A DNA stretch of 64,000 nt from Cloeon dipterum. Taxonomy: Eukaryota; Arthropoda; Insecta; Ephemeroptera; Baetidae. Every line of letters begins with the position of its first letter. Within the stretch, counting starts at the first letter, position 1. Shown in pieces: positions 1 through 13,500 of this stretch. The DNA is taken from positions 32,166,844 through 32,230,843 of the forward strand of contig NC_088787.1 in NCBI RefSeq assembly GCF_949628265.1, given 5' to 3'. The position numbers were made by a program, and so were the translations under genes. Under the pieces are notes generated by a model. It was not told the DNA's origin. It saw nothing but the letters and a program-made list of their open reading frames with translations, and searched no databases.

Positions 1-233
1 ATGGACAGCGAGTAGATGCGCGAGCGGATGGTGGGATGCGAGTTGATGCCCAAGATGCAGGACAGCTTCCGCACGAACACTTGCTCCATGACGGACTGGA
101 CGGTCCTCTGCTCGACGCCGCACTTGTTGCTCTGACCGTCGGCAGCGCTTTTGCCGAGCCGCTGGATACTGACGCCGCCGCCGTTTGGGACCGAGGGTGT
201 CAAGGGTGGGGGTGGTCCCGATTCGAGGGAACG
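1..233 (-). CDS. Partial internal exon of an unidentified gene
   Basis: On the minus strand an open frame of 77 codons runs from an acceptor (CCATTAG just above position 233) to the window edge in phase 0. It starts with a proline-rich, low-complexity stretch (LESGPPPPLTPSVPNGGG) and passes into a more structured part containing CGVEQRTVQSMEQVF and then RKLSCILGINSHPTIRSR. Codon use is GC-rich, as in the coding exons elsewhere here, while the flank from about 300 onward is AT-rich. I do not recognise the family. The acceptor, the sharp composition change and the absence of stops argue for a real exon whose gene continues to the left. It is transcribed away from the dynein gene. Confidence 0.5.
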
Positions 234-1592
234 CTAATGGTACACTTAATAATACCTGCGCCGTCGATGCCTTAATGTGGGTGGTGCACAGCAGCGTGCT
301 CTTGATTGAAACTAAGATTTATTTTCATGCCTCAGGGAACAAGATTTTTTTGCTGCGATGAACTGCTTATGAAAACTGGGGCTCGAATTTAATTTTTTTC
401 TGGCGCACTTTCACCAAGTTGTTTTTCTAATCATTTTGCAAAGACGATTTTACGGCGAATCAAAATAAGCTGTCAGATTTAATTAAGGGCCGATCCAAGC
501 CCTCTCAAAAATATTCCGGGAATTTTCAAATAGAATTGAAATTTGAAAAACACCGTTGCCATGCTCATGAGGAAATTAAAATGTGTGTGTTTTTTTTTCT
601 TTCAAAGCACTTTTGAATATTCGTTCAAGAGGAGCTTTTGTTCTGCCCGAATCCATTCGCTAATGAATTGAAAGCTTAAGTGGCAGGTCTAATTAAGCTT
701 TGCTTCAAATTTCAATACACATATTGTTGATCCCATCAAATAACCGCCAAAACCCAACTGTACTCTAGACGTGCAAGCTTAAGTTTGGTAATATAATGAT
801 TAAAGTAAAGACGAAGAGAGGCTGCTTTCTCTCATTCGTTGGAACGCGCCAGAGACGAAGAAATTTTCATGCAAACTTTACTCCCGACACAAAATTGTTA
901 CAAATTTAGTAAATAATCCGTCAAAAATGTTTACTTTACCAACTGTTAAAAATTTAATGCGCCGCTTTCAAACATTTAATTAAAAACAAATATATGTTCA
1001 ACGTTCGACTTTCGTTCTTTCTGAAGCAACACGATTTTTTTCCAAATCGCAATAACATATGTCTAGAAGATCATTGAGAACTTTCGTCTAAATTGATCTA
1101 TAATGTAGTTGAGGAGACAATTTTACTTCTTATGAGTGGTGCATAAAGTACCAACCATGCTCTTTTCAAGCTAAAAAATCCCGCGAACATTCCATATGAA
1201 CAGACAAAACTCTTGGCGAGTTAATTATTACAACAAAAATCAGAGACATAGCATTAGTGTTAGTTCCAACCCGTGATTTTTCAATTCTTCCTAACATTTT
1301 GCTTTAATATTGAACGTATATTTCCAATTGAATCATCAGCTTTAATAGGGATTAATTTAATTCAAAACAACCTTTGAGGCAATTACACTGAAACTGAGCA
1401 TTAGACAAAATGGATGTATATCATCGCGTCTGCTATTATTTGCAACTATAGCGCGCGGCGGGGACAGGTGAAGCACCATGTGCAGGCAACCAACGCAAAC
1501 AAATATCCGATTGTAAACCTCGACGTGGTTGCTAAGCGACAGAATTGCTGCGGAGCGCTTTGTGGTAAATGGCTCACAGTTCGAAATGCGAG
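234..1592. other. Intergenic or intronic stretch with no supported gene
   Basis: AT-rich sequence lying upstream of both the minus-strand exon at 1-233 and the dynein start. Short open frames here (for example 1414-1596) have no splice or homology support and overlap the dynein start codon. No clear TATA box or repeat is visible. The dynein 5' UTR must lie in the last part of this interval. Confidence 0.6.
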
Positions 1593-4500
1593 ATGAGGCC
1601 TTTAATGAAGAAGCGTTCAGGTAAAATAAACATTAAATATTCAGATATTTTGCGTTTAATTAACCATTAATTAATATTCAGATTCGTGGTTTTAATGAGT
1701 GGATTATTTTTAGTATCGAGCCACGAGATTGGCATAAATTTCTGCCCGTCGATGAGGAAAATTTCTACTAGCGCGCACGAGAGACGACGACCTATTCAAC
1801 ACAGAAGAGCGACAAAGAAAAATCCGCTTGTGCCGCCACAAGAGGAACTAATGAGAAATAATGGTCCCCCTCCGGGATTTTGCTATTTAAAGGTATAATG
1901 TAGTTCAAAGTGAGGAAAAACATTTTTCCTCGTCTGTGGAAACAATGTATTTTCCCTGTTTAAAAATGGAGAGACAGCTCTTGTAAAAATTAATATGAAT
2001 TACTTTTGCGTTTCCCCAAAAGATAAATTTGATATATTTTATTTCAAAATAAGTATTGCATATTTGCTGTGAGTTTTATTACCTCAATTATCTGACCAGG
2101 ATTTACTTAACCGACCACCGCCTCCTCCAATTAAGAAGAAGAAGCGTCTCGGACCGCCACAAAAGCGGCCCAAGGTGCAGCTAAAGTTCAGATCAGCACC
2201 GCTTCCCGAATGGCCAGACGAACAGTTATCAGAGCAACGACAAAGATTGCTGGAAGCTATGTCACCACTACACCAGCTCGATCTTGAAAGGCTCAACGAG
2301 ATGCTGGAAAAGGAACAAAGCCAATATCTGCCGCCGGGTCTTCAGCGGAATTTAGAGAAGCTGCTACCAAGGCGACTTTTGAAGGGTAAAAAACGTTGTC
2401 AAAAGGAATTTCAAAAGACCAAAGATTTCCCTTTGCTTTTGGGTTGTTCCAAACGTTATTCAATATATTACATTAATGAAACCTCAAGATGATTGTTATA
2501 TTGAAAATGTTTTCTTTGCTCATAATCAATGCGGCTAGAGATGACTGGTTATCGATCGAATTTGCTGACATATCTGTCTGCTGTCGCTTTTGCTAAGGTG
2601 GAAGCATCTTTTAATGAAATTATAGGACTATAAATCAAATTTTAGCAGGCCAGAAGCTCTAAACAATTTAATTTTACAACCTTAATTTTCAAAAAAAAAA
2701 ATTATTCATTTTTAATTTTGCATTTAAGGTCGAGAAAGCATGGTGGCAGAATTGACCGCTGTTGCCGAGAGCTACCTGGAGCACGGCGCTCGTCTGTCCA
2801 CGCTCCTCTACCGGCTGCTCGACCCTGAGTGGCGCGCGCAGCAACAAGTTCCGCGCTACCCTTGGCCGTGGCCGCAGCTGGTGGTGCGGGCACCCACCCC
2901 CTGGCACTGCAGCTTCCTCCTGAGCAGCCAGTTCTGCCGACACAACCTGTTCACTACCCACGTCGTGCTCCAGAAGTTGCAATTTATTTTCGAACAGCGT
3001 TTCAATAACGCGCTTTTCGTGCCGCAAGACCGGCTGCGTCAGGAGGCGCCCCTCACGCCGCAGCAGCTGCAGGCGCGCGTTGAGCAGCTCTGCGCACAGG
3101 CAAAATTGCTTCTGCTGAAAGAGTAAAAAATTGCGTGCTTGTTGGTCTGACAGAAAAAATAACTTTTTAACTAGATGGATACCAGCTTGTGCGGATGTGC
3201 TGAGCGATTTGCGAGAGGAATGGCGTTATTTGGCACCATCGAGGCGCGGCGATACTCTGAGACACGTCCAGCGCTTCTTTGGGTGCATCGCAGCGCTAAT
3301 GTCGCGTCAGTTGCGCTCGCTCACCCTTCGTTCAATGCACCACCTCGCTGAGATCTTTTTATTTTACCAGGTAAAAATTGCAGACAGATTTATAAAATAA
3401 TAGTACACTTCAAGTGTCAAAGCCAGCAAAAAATCATGAGATGAAGAAAATTTGCATCTTTTGAGGGTCATGTATTACTTTGCTACTTTTAATATGATCC
3501 GCAACTGAAGTTTTTCTTTCAAATAAGCTCTGTTTTTAAGCCCCACTCCCCAGTAAAATATTTTGCATTTATATTCGATTTTTTAAATTTTTGTTTATAG
3601 TTGTAAATTCTGGAATACAATGCGGAATAAATAAAATATTTTCTGCACTGAACGGGTTGGGTAGCTAGTAGTAAAATATTGAGAAGAAATAATCCAATCC
3701 CACGTGTCCGTACCCTACAGCTCGCTGTTTTGGCTCCCCAAGCCTCATCAGCAGCACCATTCACGTTCAAAACAAAATTCATACCAGTTTATTAATTTTT
3801 TAAAATAATGTATATTCCTGTATTTAAAAATTTTGAGTTTTAAATATTTGTTTCTGTACGAAGAATATAATGAAATTATTGTTGTTAATTTAAAACCCAG
3901 GATGGAAATGATTTCTCCCCTCCATTTGACGACCTTGGCATGCTGAAACCTTGCCTGCTGTTGCTCAACCTGGTCGCTGATGAGGGCCACGTGAAAACCA
4001 ACCCGTCCCGCGAGCAAGTTCTCGAGGTGGCCAAGTCGTGTTTGCTCTCCGTCCTGGAGACCGCTCGCCAACTGCCTCGACTCGAGCGAGTTCTCCTCGG
4101 CGATGAAAACGGCGGCTTCCTCAGTCCGGTCGACGCTGCGGACGAGGAGGCGACCGCCTTATTGTCGTCGGCCCTGACTGCGGTCGATGCCAACATGGCC
4201 GGATCGGACAGATACCTTCAGGTGTATGCGCCACACCTGTGCCTGTTGGACGGAGGCGCGGAAAAATCTCTCGACCAGTTTCAAGCGCAGGAGCCCACTC
4301 TTAAGGAATGGGCCAAGTACATCGAACGAATGCAGAGTCTGAAGGTGGAGGTGGCCGCTCTTCAGAGAATGATTTCGCTGAATATGGTGCAGCTCGAGTG
4401 TGGAGGACTCAACGACCTTCTATGGGAGCGGCTGGAGGCGTTGAGAAATAGAATTCTGGACCACCACGTCGCAAACAGCCGAGCGCATAATAGGAGGTTA

Positions 4501-7500
4501 TTTTCAGTCCAAAAAATTGCTTTGCGTGCTTTATATAAACGTTTTAACAGAATTTGCAACGAATTTGATGAGATGTCAGATAGAGCAGCCGTCCTTCCTG
4601 AGGATACAGCCGGTTTGGTTAATTTGACGCAGTACCTGACGCACTGCCAGGACGTGCGCATGCACGAGCTCAGAAAAATGATCCGAACCGCAGCTGCAAA
4701 TCTGTCTTTCTTGGTAAATAATAATTCAATAATTATTCGCTCTCATTATTTTCCTCATCGAAATGCTACGCAGGTTAGCTACGCGATTTTTCCCTCCGAG
4801 GACATCCAGTTAAACGCAAGAGTGTTTCTTTGGCCTAGAGATATGGAAGCTGTTTTCGCTATCAGCAGACAGCGTTTAGCGCACAAAAGAGAAATTGTGG
4901 AGGCAACTCTGCGTGAGCGAAAGAGCAACTTTGAGGCCGGCCTAGTGATACACCAGCATAGGCTTTCCGAGCTCCAGCGTAAAGATCCTCCAATTCTTAC
5001 CCTTGACGAAATGCGGGACAGCGTTCAAGTTGTGAACGCACTTGTTGAGGCCCTAGAGCGCGACAGGAGTGTCGCACAAGTAAAACTGCGGAATGTAACT
5101 AGTCATTTAATATAACACTTTTTACTATTTAAGGCGATTAACGAGGAAGAAGCCTTGCTCAACTGGCTGCCTGCGCCGTTTGCAGAGCTCTATCAAATGA
5201 TTGAAGCAGTTCAGCCGTTCCAACTTCTTTGGTTGACGGTTTTGAATTTTCACCAAAGTTACGACAAGTGGTATTATGGTAACAAAGAGAACACTCTCAA
5301 AACTTTATATGTATTTATGACATAAAAATAAACGATTTAAAGGACCATTCAAGGAGTTAAATGCTAGCGAAGTCGAGGAAAAAGCGCGGAGCATGCACGC
5401 TTCATTAGTTAAGGTCGCGACTGCCCTGACAAAAACGCCAGGATCAAAAAGGATTGCCGAACTGACTCGCAGTAAACTGGACCAGTTCATAAATCTGCTC
5501 CCGTTGCTGCATTGCGTTTGCACACAAGGCTTATGCACCAGGCATTGGGAACAGGTATTATATATTTTGTTTTTAATAATATTTTCATACAAAAACGCAA
5601 ATTAAAACACCCAGTAGCAAATAGGTTTGCTATTTATTTAGCCCAAATATTGCGATTTAATTTTAGCCGATTAATTATAGTTCAATTGAACTGCTGCAAA
5701 TGCTGATTGTCAAAAAATGTGCTTCTTTTAGTTGTTGAGATGTATCGTGTATGTCCAAATCTGAAAATCAACAGTTTAATTGAACTAAATTTCAAAATAA
5801 ATTAAAAAATATCGTTGTGAGAGGGCTTCATTTTAAATTTCTCTTACGGTATATTCTAAAACCGCTCTTAATGCACAGATGAGTGCAGCTGTAGGAGAAA
5901 CACTTGACCCTGAGGAGGTCACCACCTTGGCACAGGTCGTGCAATTTGGCTTGATGGATCACGTTGCACTGTTCCAAGAAGTGTCCGATTGTGCCAGACG
6001 TGAAATGGCTTTGCACCAAAAGCTTTTGGCCATGAAGGAGGAGTGGAGGGAGATCGAGCTGCCTTGCGTGCCTTACAGGGACGCAGGGGTTGCTACCCTG
6101 GGACCACTCGACCATATACAGCTCATGCTTGACGACCATATTTTGCGGTGAGTTGATTATAATATGGTTATAATCGATTTAATAATAAAAAACTGTCATC
6201 AGTGCTCAGACGATGCACAGTTCGCCATTCGTGCGCGCTTTTGAGGACGAAATGCAAGCGTGGGAGGACAAATTAATTTCCATGCAGGACATAATTGACG
6301 CATGGCTAACGGTGAATTAATTTAATGAAACTTTTAAATATTAATCGGTATTTAAAAAATAGTGTCAAGCGCTTTGGCTTTATTTGGAGCCAATTTTTAG
6401 CTCCGACGACATCATGAGGCAAATGCCGACTGAAGGTGCGAACTTCGCCCGAGTAGATCAGTCGTGGAGGCGTATAATGCAGCACACGCAGAGCAATTTG
6501 AGCGTTTTAATCGCCACCGACATGCCAGACATGCTTCAAACTCTACGCGAGTGCAACAAAACATTGGAACAGATACAAAAGGGCCTGAATGAGTATTTGG
6601 AAAAGAAACGAAACTTTTTTCCTAGGTTTATTAACAATTTGTGTCACATTCCTTTATATTAAAATTTGTTTTAAACTATTATCAGGTTCTTCTTTCTCTC
6701 TAATGATGAACTGCTGGAGGTATTATCAGAAACTAAAGACCCTTGCAAGGTAAAGCTGGAAAAATGCTTCGACGGAGTGGTCGGCATTGAATTAGGCGCG
6801 GAGGGCGAGATCGTCAATGTGGAGTCTGCCGAATGCGAAAAACTAGCGTTGAGTGGCCGGATAGTTCCGTCGGAAGCGAAAGGAAATGTGGAAAAATGGT
6901 TGGCGCAGCTGGAAGACGTGCTCATTCGATCTCTGAGAGACACCTGCCGCGAAGCTGTCGCCGCTTACCAGCGACAGCCCAGGGCCCAGTGGGCTCTGCA
7001 GTGGCCTGCTCAAGCCGTGTCGGTGGCCGCGGCCATCCACCGGACCACGGAGGCTGCGGCCTCCCTCAGGAACAACGAACTCAAAGTGAGCATCTGATTT
7101 AAAAGGAAAAAGCGCTAAAATTGAGACTTTTTAAATAGGCGTTCACACTAAAAAGCCAAACTCAGATTGACGATCTTTTGGCTTTGATGGACGCAACCCA
7201 GCCTCTGAAAACGCGGCGATGTCTGACCAATCTAGTGATGGCGGACCTGCACAACACGGAAAATCTTAGCGCCTTTCCCGCAGGCACGACGGTGCAGGAC
7301 TACTCTTGGGCTAGAATAACAAGACATTATTGGAGGGAGGACTCCGTGGTCGTGTCTTTGGTGGGGTGCGATCTTGGCTATGGTTTCGAGTACCTAGGGT
7401 GTCCGCAGAGAATAGTTTTAACTCCAGCCATAGACTCGTGCATCAGGTGATATTTAGTTTAAATGGAACAAAAAAATATTGTTTTAAATTAAATTAGAGC

Positions 7501-10500
7501 TTATTTTTATGTTAGAGGTATTTTAATTATGCAAATAAAGAATTTTTTAATTAATTTTACCTATATCCAATCATTAAAATAATTTTTGCTGTCAATATTT
7601 TACACGTAATTTTTCAAGGGCAATGGTTGTTGCTTTGAGAGGAGGTTTTGGACTTTGCATCATCGGCGACCCTGCTGTTGGAAAAACTGAGCTTTGCCGA
7701 GAGGCCGCGAGAATGGTGGCAAAGCCATTCGTCGTATTCTCCTGCAACGAGAATTTGGCGCTCGATCAAATACTGAAATTTGTCAAGGCTAGAAAATTGC
7801 AATTTTCAATATTAATTATTAAATTGCTCGTTTATTCCAGGGTACTGTTAAAGCAGGTGCGTGGCTGTGCTTGAAAAACGTCGAACATCTTCGAGAGCCA
7901 CTAGTCTCGGGACTTACTAACCACTTCAGGCAGTTAAAAGTAGCTGCTGGAGAAATCTCTGCTCCCGACTTCCAAAGTGCGATATTCGCGACCACATTGA
8001 GAGCACTCCCGAAACCTCTCACATCGCAATTTAGACCTATTGCTTTGGCCCAGCTCGATGAACGTTTTGTGTCTAAAATATATTTGCGAGCTCATGGAAT
8101 CCAGGCTTGGGAACAGTAATGAAAATTTATTTAGTAATTTAAATAAATTTATTTTAAACTAATATCTTCCAATTTGCAGACTTGCGTCTAATCTGAGTGA
8201 ATTTTTTATGAAGGTTAGGGATTTACTATCTCCTCAGCTCCACTACGATCTCACGTTCAAAGCGACAAAATTTGCACTGCTCTCAATGGTTGAAAGGTCA
8301 CAAAAGGGAAGTGTCAATGCGAAAATGTTACAATCACTTCTTGAAAACTATTATAAACCTCGTCTCTCGGCTTGCGTAAGAACAATTTTTCAAATATAGT
8401 TGGCTAACATATTTATAAGAATATTTTCAGGACGTTTCAATGTTTGACTTGGTAATGGCCGAGGTCTTTGGAGATGCGGAAAAAACTCCAGGATTGCTAG
8501 ACGCACGCTTTTTAGAGACGTTAAAAGGCGAAGTTGAAGCCCGTGGATTATTAGCCACCAAAGTGTTCCTCACCAAATGTCAGCAGTTTCGAGATTCAAT
8601 CGAATCATGGCCAGCGGTTATACTTTTGGGAGACACTTTAACAGGAAAAACAACTTGCCTCCAGGTCTGAAAATTCTGATTTCCAATTTTTAAATATTGT
8701 GGAAGTGTTTAAATATTGCCACACAGTTGGTGGCAACATCAATAGCGAAGCACTCGCAGAACCAGCGGAGTGTGGTGCTCAAAGTAATAAACCCAGCAGC
8801 GTTGACCCGTGGGAGGTTGCTAGGGCAGTTCGGCGCCACTGGAGAGTGGCATGATGGTTTGAATTTATGTGATTAGTTGAATTATCCAAGCATAAATTCG
8901 AAATTATCTTTGCCCAGGCGTGATGTCAACAACGTACCGCGAATTCGCCATTTCTAGCAGCAAAATGGAAAATAAATGGATCGTTCTTGACGGTCCAATC
9001 GATAGCAAATGGGCGGACAACCTGAACTCTGCTTTAGATGAAACAGGGAAATTGTGCTTGACATCCGGCGAAATGATTAGGGTATTTTTGTTTTATTTTA
9101 TTCAAAAAATATGTTTCTTATAACAATATTTCAACAGACTTCACCTTATTTGAAAATTGTGATGGAATGCGATGATTTGAAGTTTTGCTCTCCCTCACTG
9201 ATAAGCAGATGCGCTGTTATTAATTTTGAATCTCGACTCGGCAGTTGGCAAAATTTGAAAGAGCCCTTTGCGAAAATAGATCTTAAAAATCGTCTTTCCA
9301 TGGACGAGCAATACGAGTTGATTGTCGAGCTCGTTGATTGGCTTTTGCCTCCGCTTATCGTCCTCACTCTAACACTGGAATCGATGCTGGCTGCCACCGA
9401 TCTTATTTTGTTCAACGTAATTACGTTGTTAAATATATAATGAGAATCTATTTTTTAGTGTGTGTCGAATTTCAGTGTTTCAAAAAGCTCTACCTGGGCA
9501 TGCTCGGCGAAGAAACGCAGTTTTCATCTCTTTGGTTGCAAAATGCATTGATATTCTCCTTGATTTGGGGTTTGGGCTCTTGCTTAACAGGTCTTTGACA
9601 GCAATGAATTTTTATAATGAGACTCAAACTTTCTCGTAAATTACAGATGAAGGACGAACAAAATTTGACGTATTTTTCAGGAACCTGATAAACGGGGAAA
9701 ATAAAATGTATCCTCGACCAAAAAGCTTCAAACTCACTCTCCAGCAACTCGTCCCTGAAAAGGGTCTCGTTTTTGACTGGGCGCTGGATAAGAAAAACAA
9801 CGCGACTTGGTTGGCATGGGTCGACTCACTCCCTAAAAGTCAAATGGTATAAAGCATTAATTTTTACAATTAAAAAATTGCAAAATTTACTTTGTCCCGA
9901 AAAGAAAGTGATAGGGTGGCAAGGCATCGCTGTCCAACGCCATTTTACGCTGTCCAACATGTCCATGGGCGTCCCGCTGCTGGTTCTGGGCCCGCGAGGG
10001 TGCGGAAAAACTTGCTCGGCGATGGATTTGCTGCATAGTTTGCCTGCAGAGGAATTTTTGGTCAACGCAACGTTTCTCTCAGGCAACACTTCGGCGCAAC
10101 AATTGCAAAAGACGATCGTAGGACGCCTGGACCGGCGCCGGAAAGGTGTCTTTGGACCGCCAATGGGCCGTCGGTGCCTACTTTACGTAGACGGTCTGGC
10201 GGCAGGACACGAGGGGCCAGCGGAGCTGCTGAGACAGTGGCTTGGACACGGCCACTGGTACGATGTGGACAACTCAAAGCTAGAGCTTGTCGACCTGGTA
10301 TGTGTATAGTTTAATTATTCGAATGAGGCACAAATATAATTTTGATTTCTATCTCGAAAAAGGCTCTGCTGGCCACTTGCAATGATGCAATATCTCTACC
10401 CAAGCGGTTGCTAGGGCAGCTCTTTTTGTTGGGATTAAATGCTGTGTCCGACTCTGCGTTGGAGAGGATATTTTCCGCGCAATTAGAGAACCACTTCGCA

Positions 10501-13500
10501 AAAGGCTTTACGTCGAATATTACAAGGGCCATAAAGGTTTCCGTCAAAGGATTGAATTTTCCCAATGTGATCGAAATTTCAATGAAACAGGGGACTGTTC
10601 AAGCAACGATGGAGTTATGCCAAACTGCGCCAAAGGGTCTTGCTAACAAAACCTCGTCATGGCAACTGTCTGATTTAGCCGTTGCTCTCTCACAGGCGCA
10701 ACCATCTCATTTTAGCGATGCAGATAAACTCGCCAGATTGTGGATTCACGAGGCGTCTAGAATATTTATGGACGCACTACATTCCGACACTGACAAGTTC
10801 AATTTAAAGTTTTCTCTTCTGCAATCAGAATTTTACCTGAAATTTTTAGGCAGCTGACGTTTGATTGCATCAGAAATTTGTGCGGAAAATACATGGGAAA
10901 ACCGATGGAATCCATATTGCGGCGCTTGGTGCCTGAGGGAGACGCCAAAATTACTCTTGAACATCTAGAGCGTCTGCATTTCGGAAATTTTATGGAGCCT
11001 GATGCTGTTCCGAAAATTTATGATGAGGTATCTATTGTTTTTCCTCTGCTAATCCTCAAAAATGAAAGGCAGTTGTAAATTTTTTGATGCAGATGATGAA
11101 ATTAAAATATTTTCTTTTATAACAATATTTTTGACGAAATGAATAAAGCTACAAACAAATTCCCTCTCTAGCAAGTGTTAAATAATAAAAATGCCGATCT
11201 GCATGTTATATTTCTGTAATTTTTTTTATTTAATTTCGATAGATTTGCGACGAAGCAGTGTTGCGGGAAAAAGTGATCTTCTACTTAAGGGAGCAAGTTG
11301 CCAGTCAAGGATCCCGGTTGGTGCTCACAAAATATTTGTTACAACACACGACAAGAGTATGCAGAGCCCTACAAAGAGCCAACTCTAGACATGCACTGCT
11401 CATAGGCGAACCCGGAAGTGGTCGGACATTTGTTGCTAAAATTGCAGCTGCCATTGCTGGATACGCAGTATTTCATGTAACTCTAATTGTGCTTCGATCA
11501 GACGAAATAATTTAATAATGAAAAAATAATAATTTTAGATCTCCCCCGCGGGAGCATACGGTGTTGAAGAGTGGAAGTCGGACCTGAAAAGGGTGCTGAG
11601 GAGGTGCGGACCTGAGGACAAACCTACAGTGTTACTTTTGCGGGAAACCATCGTGCAGCCCAGCTACAGGCTCGAGGACCTGAGCCAGTTGGTGGCCGCG
11701 GGCGAAATTCCGACGCTCTGGGAGCCGGAGGAGCGACTCGAGTTGTTTGAAGGGATGAACCAGCTTGCCAAAGTGAAGGTTCGCCTCATACAAAGTTCAA
11801 CGAGGAAAGTGATCAAAGAAAAAAATGCTAATTAAATAGGGGAGAAAGTTGGAGGGAAGCAGTGCCACCATTCAAAGCTTTTTCGTCGAAAGAGTTTGCT
11901 TCAACTTGCACATCGTGCTTGTTGTGGAGCCAAACAAGTTGCTTTCCACGGAATTGAAGCATTTTCCAATCTTGACGGACAAGTTCCAAGCTGACTAGTA
12001 AGGCTTTTAGCAAAAAATAATAAAGGAAGGCCGCATTTCCCATATATAAACTTTCTTTCAGTTTTGGCGCTTGGCCGCCAGAAGCTCTAGAAGACATCGC
12101 GACCGAATTTTCGTCGCAAACAGAGGTCGCCGAAGCGGATTTATGCGTGGCAGCATGCCGCAGTTTCCACTTGGCCGCACCGCCAGGTCCGCAGGCGGCC
12201 TTTTTGCGACTGATGCACACTTTCGTCCGCCTGCACACAGCTTCCAGCGGGTCCATTTCAACGCATAAAGGGAGATATCTCTCCGGCCTGCAGAAACTGG
12301 AGCAAGCCGCTACGCAGGTCATTGAGATGAGGAAACAGCTGCAACTACTGCGGCCGCAACTCGTGGAAACGTCCGAAGAAACAGACAGGCTTATGATCAA
12401 AATCGAGCAGGACACTGTTGAAGTTGAAGCTCGGAAAGAGGTTTGAAAGCCAATAACAAATTCGAATTTGTTTCTTGTATGGAGTTTTGCTTCAATACGC
12501 TCTTGGGTTTTCATATTTTATGTCGCAAGCAACCTGCATAACATCTATGTCGAGAGAATTGTCTATTTTGAATATAAACATAATTATTCTCATCATTTTC
12601 TGATTATCGCTTCTCATCGAGTCAAATTCAATACAACAGTTGATAAAAGGGATTTTATTTTTTCTAAAGTATAATCGTAACATTGTTTATGGGTAATTTA
12701 AATTTGTTAATTATTTTTTAAAACCAATAACTAAAAATATTTATAAAAAATTGAAACGAATATATTGTTACAACTTTGTATCAAGTTACAGTTGATTTTA
12801 AAATTAAAATGTAATTCAAACTGTTTACTGGTTATCATAAATGCATTAAAAATTAATAAAAAAATTAAATATCCGCAGATTGTTGGCTCAGATGAAGCAA
12901 AAGCAAACGAGGCGGCTGCGGCAGCGCAGGCCATCAAGGACGACTGCGAGAGCGACTTGGCCGAAGCCGTGCCTGCCTTGGAGGCCGCCCTGACTGCCCT
13001 GGACACCCTCAAGCCGTCGGATATAACTGTAGTCAAGGCTATGAAAAATCCTCCGCCGGGTGTAAAGCTGGTGCTGGAGGCGATTAGCGTAATGAAAGGA
13101 GTGAAACCCGACCGGAAACCGCATCCGTCTGGTTCAGGGAAAATGATCGAAGACTTCTGGGCGCCTTCTCTGCGACTTATTGGCGAGATCAAGTTTCTAG
13201 ACAGCCTCAAGAGTTATGACAAGGACGACATTCCGCCACACATAATGGCTAGGATCAGGGAAAAGTTGCGACTGCTAATTAAAAAAATTGTAAGGGAAGC
13301 AAACTTTTCTATATTTATAGGTACATTCACGACCGAGAGTTCAGACCTGAGGTGGTGCGGAAATCGTCGGCCGCGTGCGAGGGTCTCTGCAAGTGGGTCA
13401 GGGCCATCGAGGTTTACGACCGGGTGATTAAAATCGTCGCTCCGAAAAAGGCGAAACTGGCCGAGGCCGAGGCAGCCCTGGCCCAGCAGATGGCAACCCT

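Noticed and set aside
1414-1596. 60-codon open frame just upstream of the dynein start
   Set aside because: It overlaps the dynein ATG in another frame and shows no family likeness or splice context. It is probably 5' UTR.
7782-7787. GT donor (GTCAAG) six bases before the proposed GC donor of dynein exon 16
   Set aside because: Using it would drop two residues (VK) at a point where the family has F-x-K-G. The GC site fits better, but only cDNA can decide, so this intron is not counted as a firm GC-AG case.
11828-12514. 228-codon minus-strand frame
   Set aside because: Shadow of the dynein AAA4-stalk exons on the opposite strand. It crosses their introns without splice sense and has no homology.
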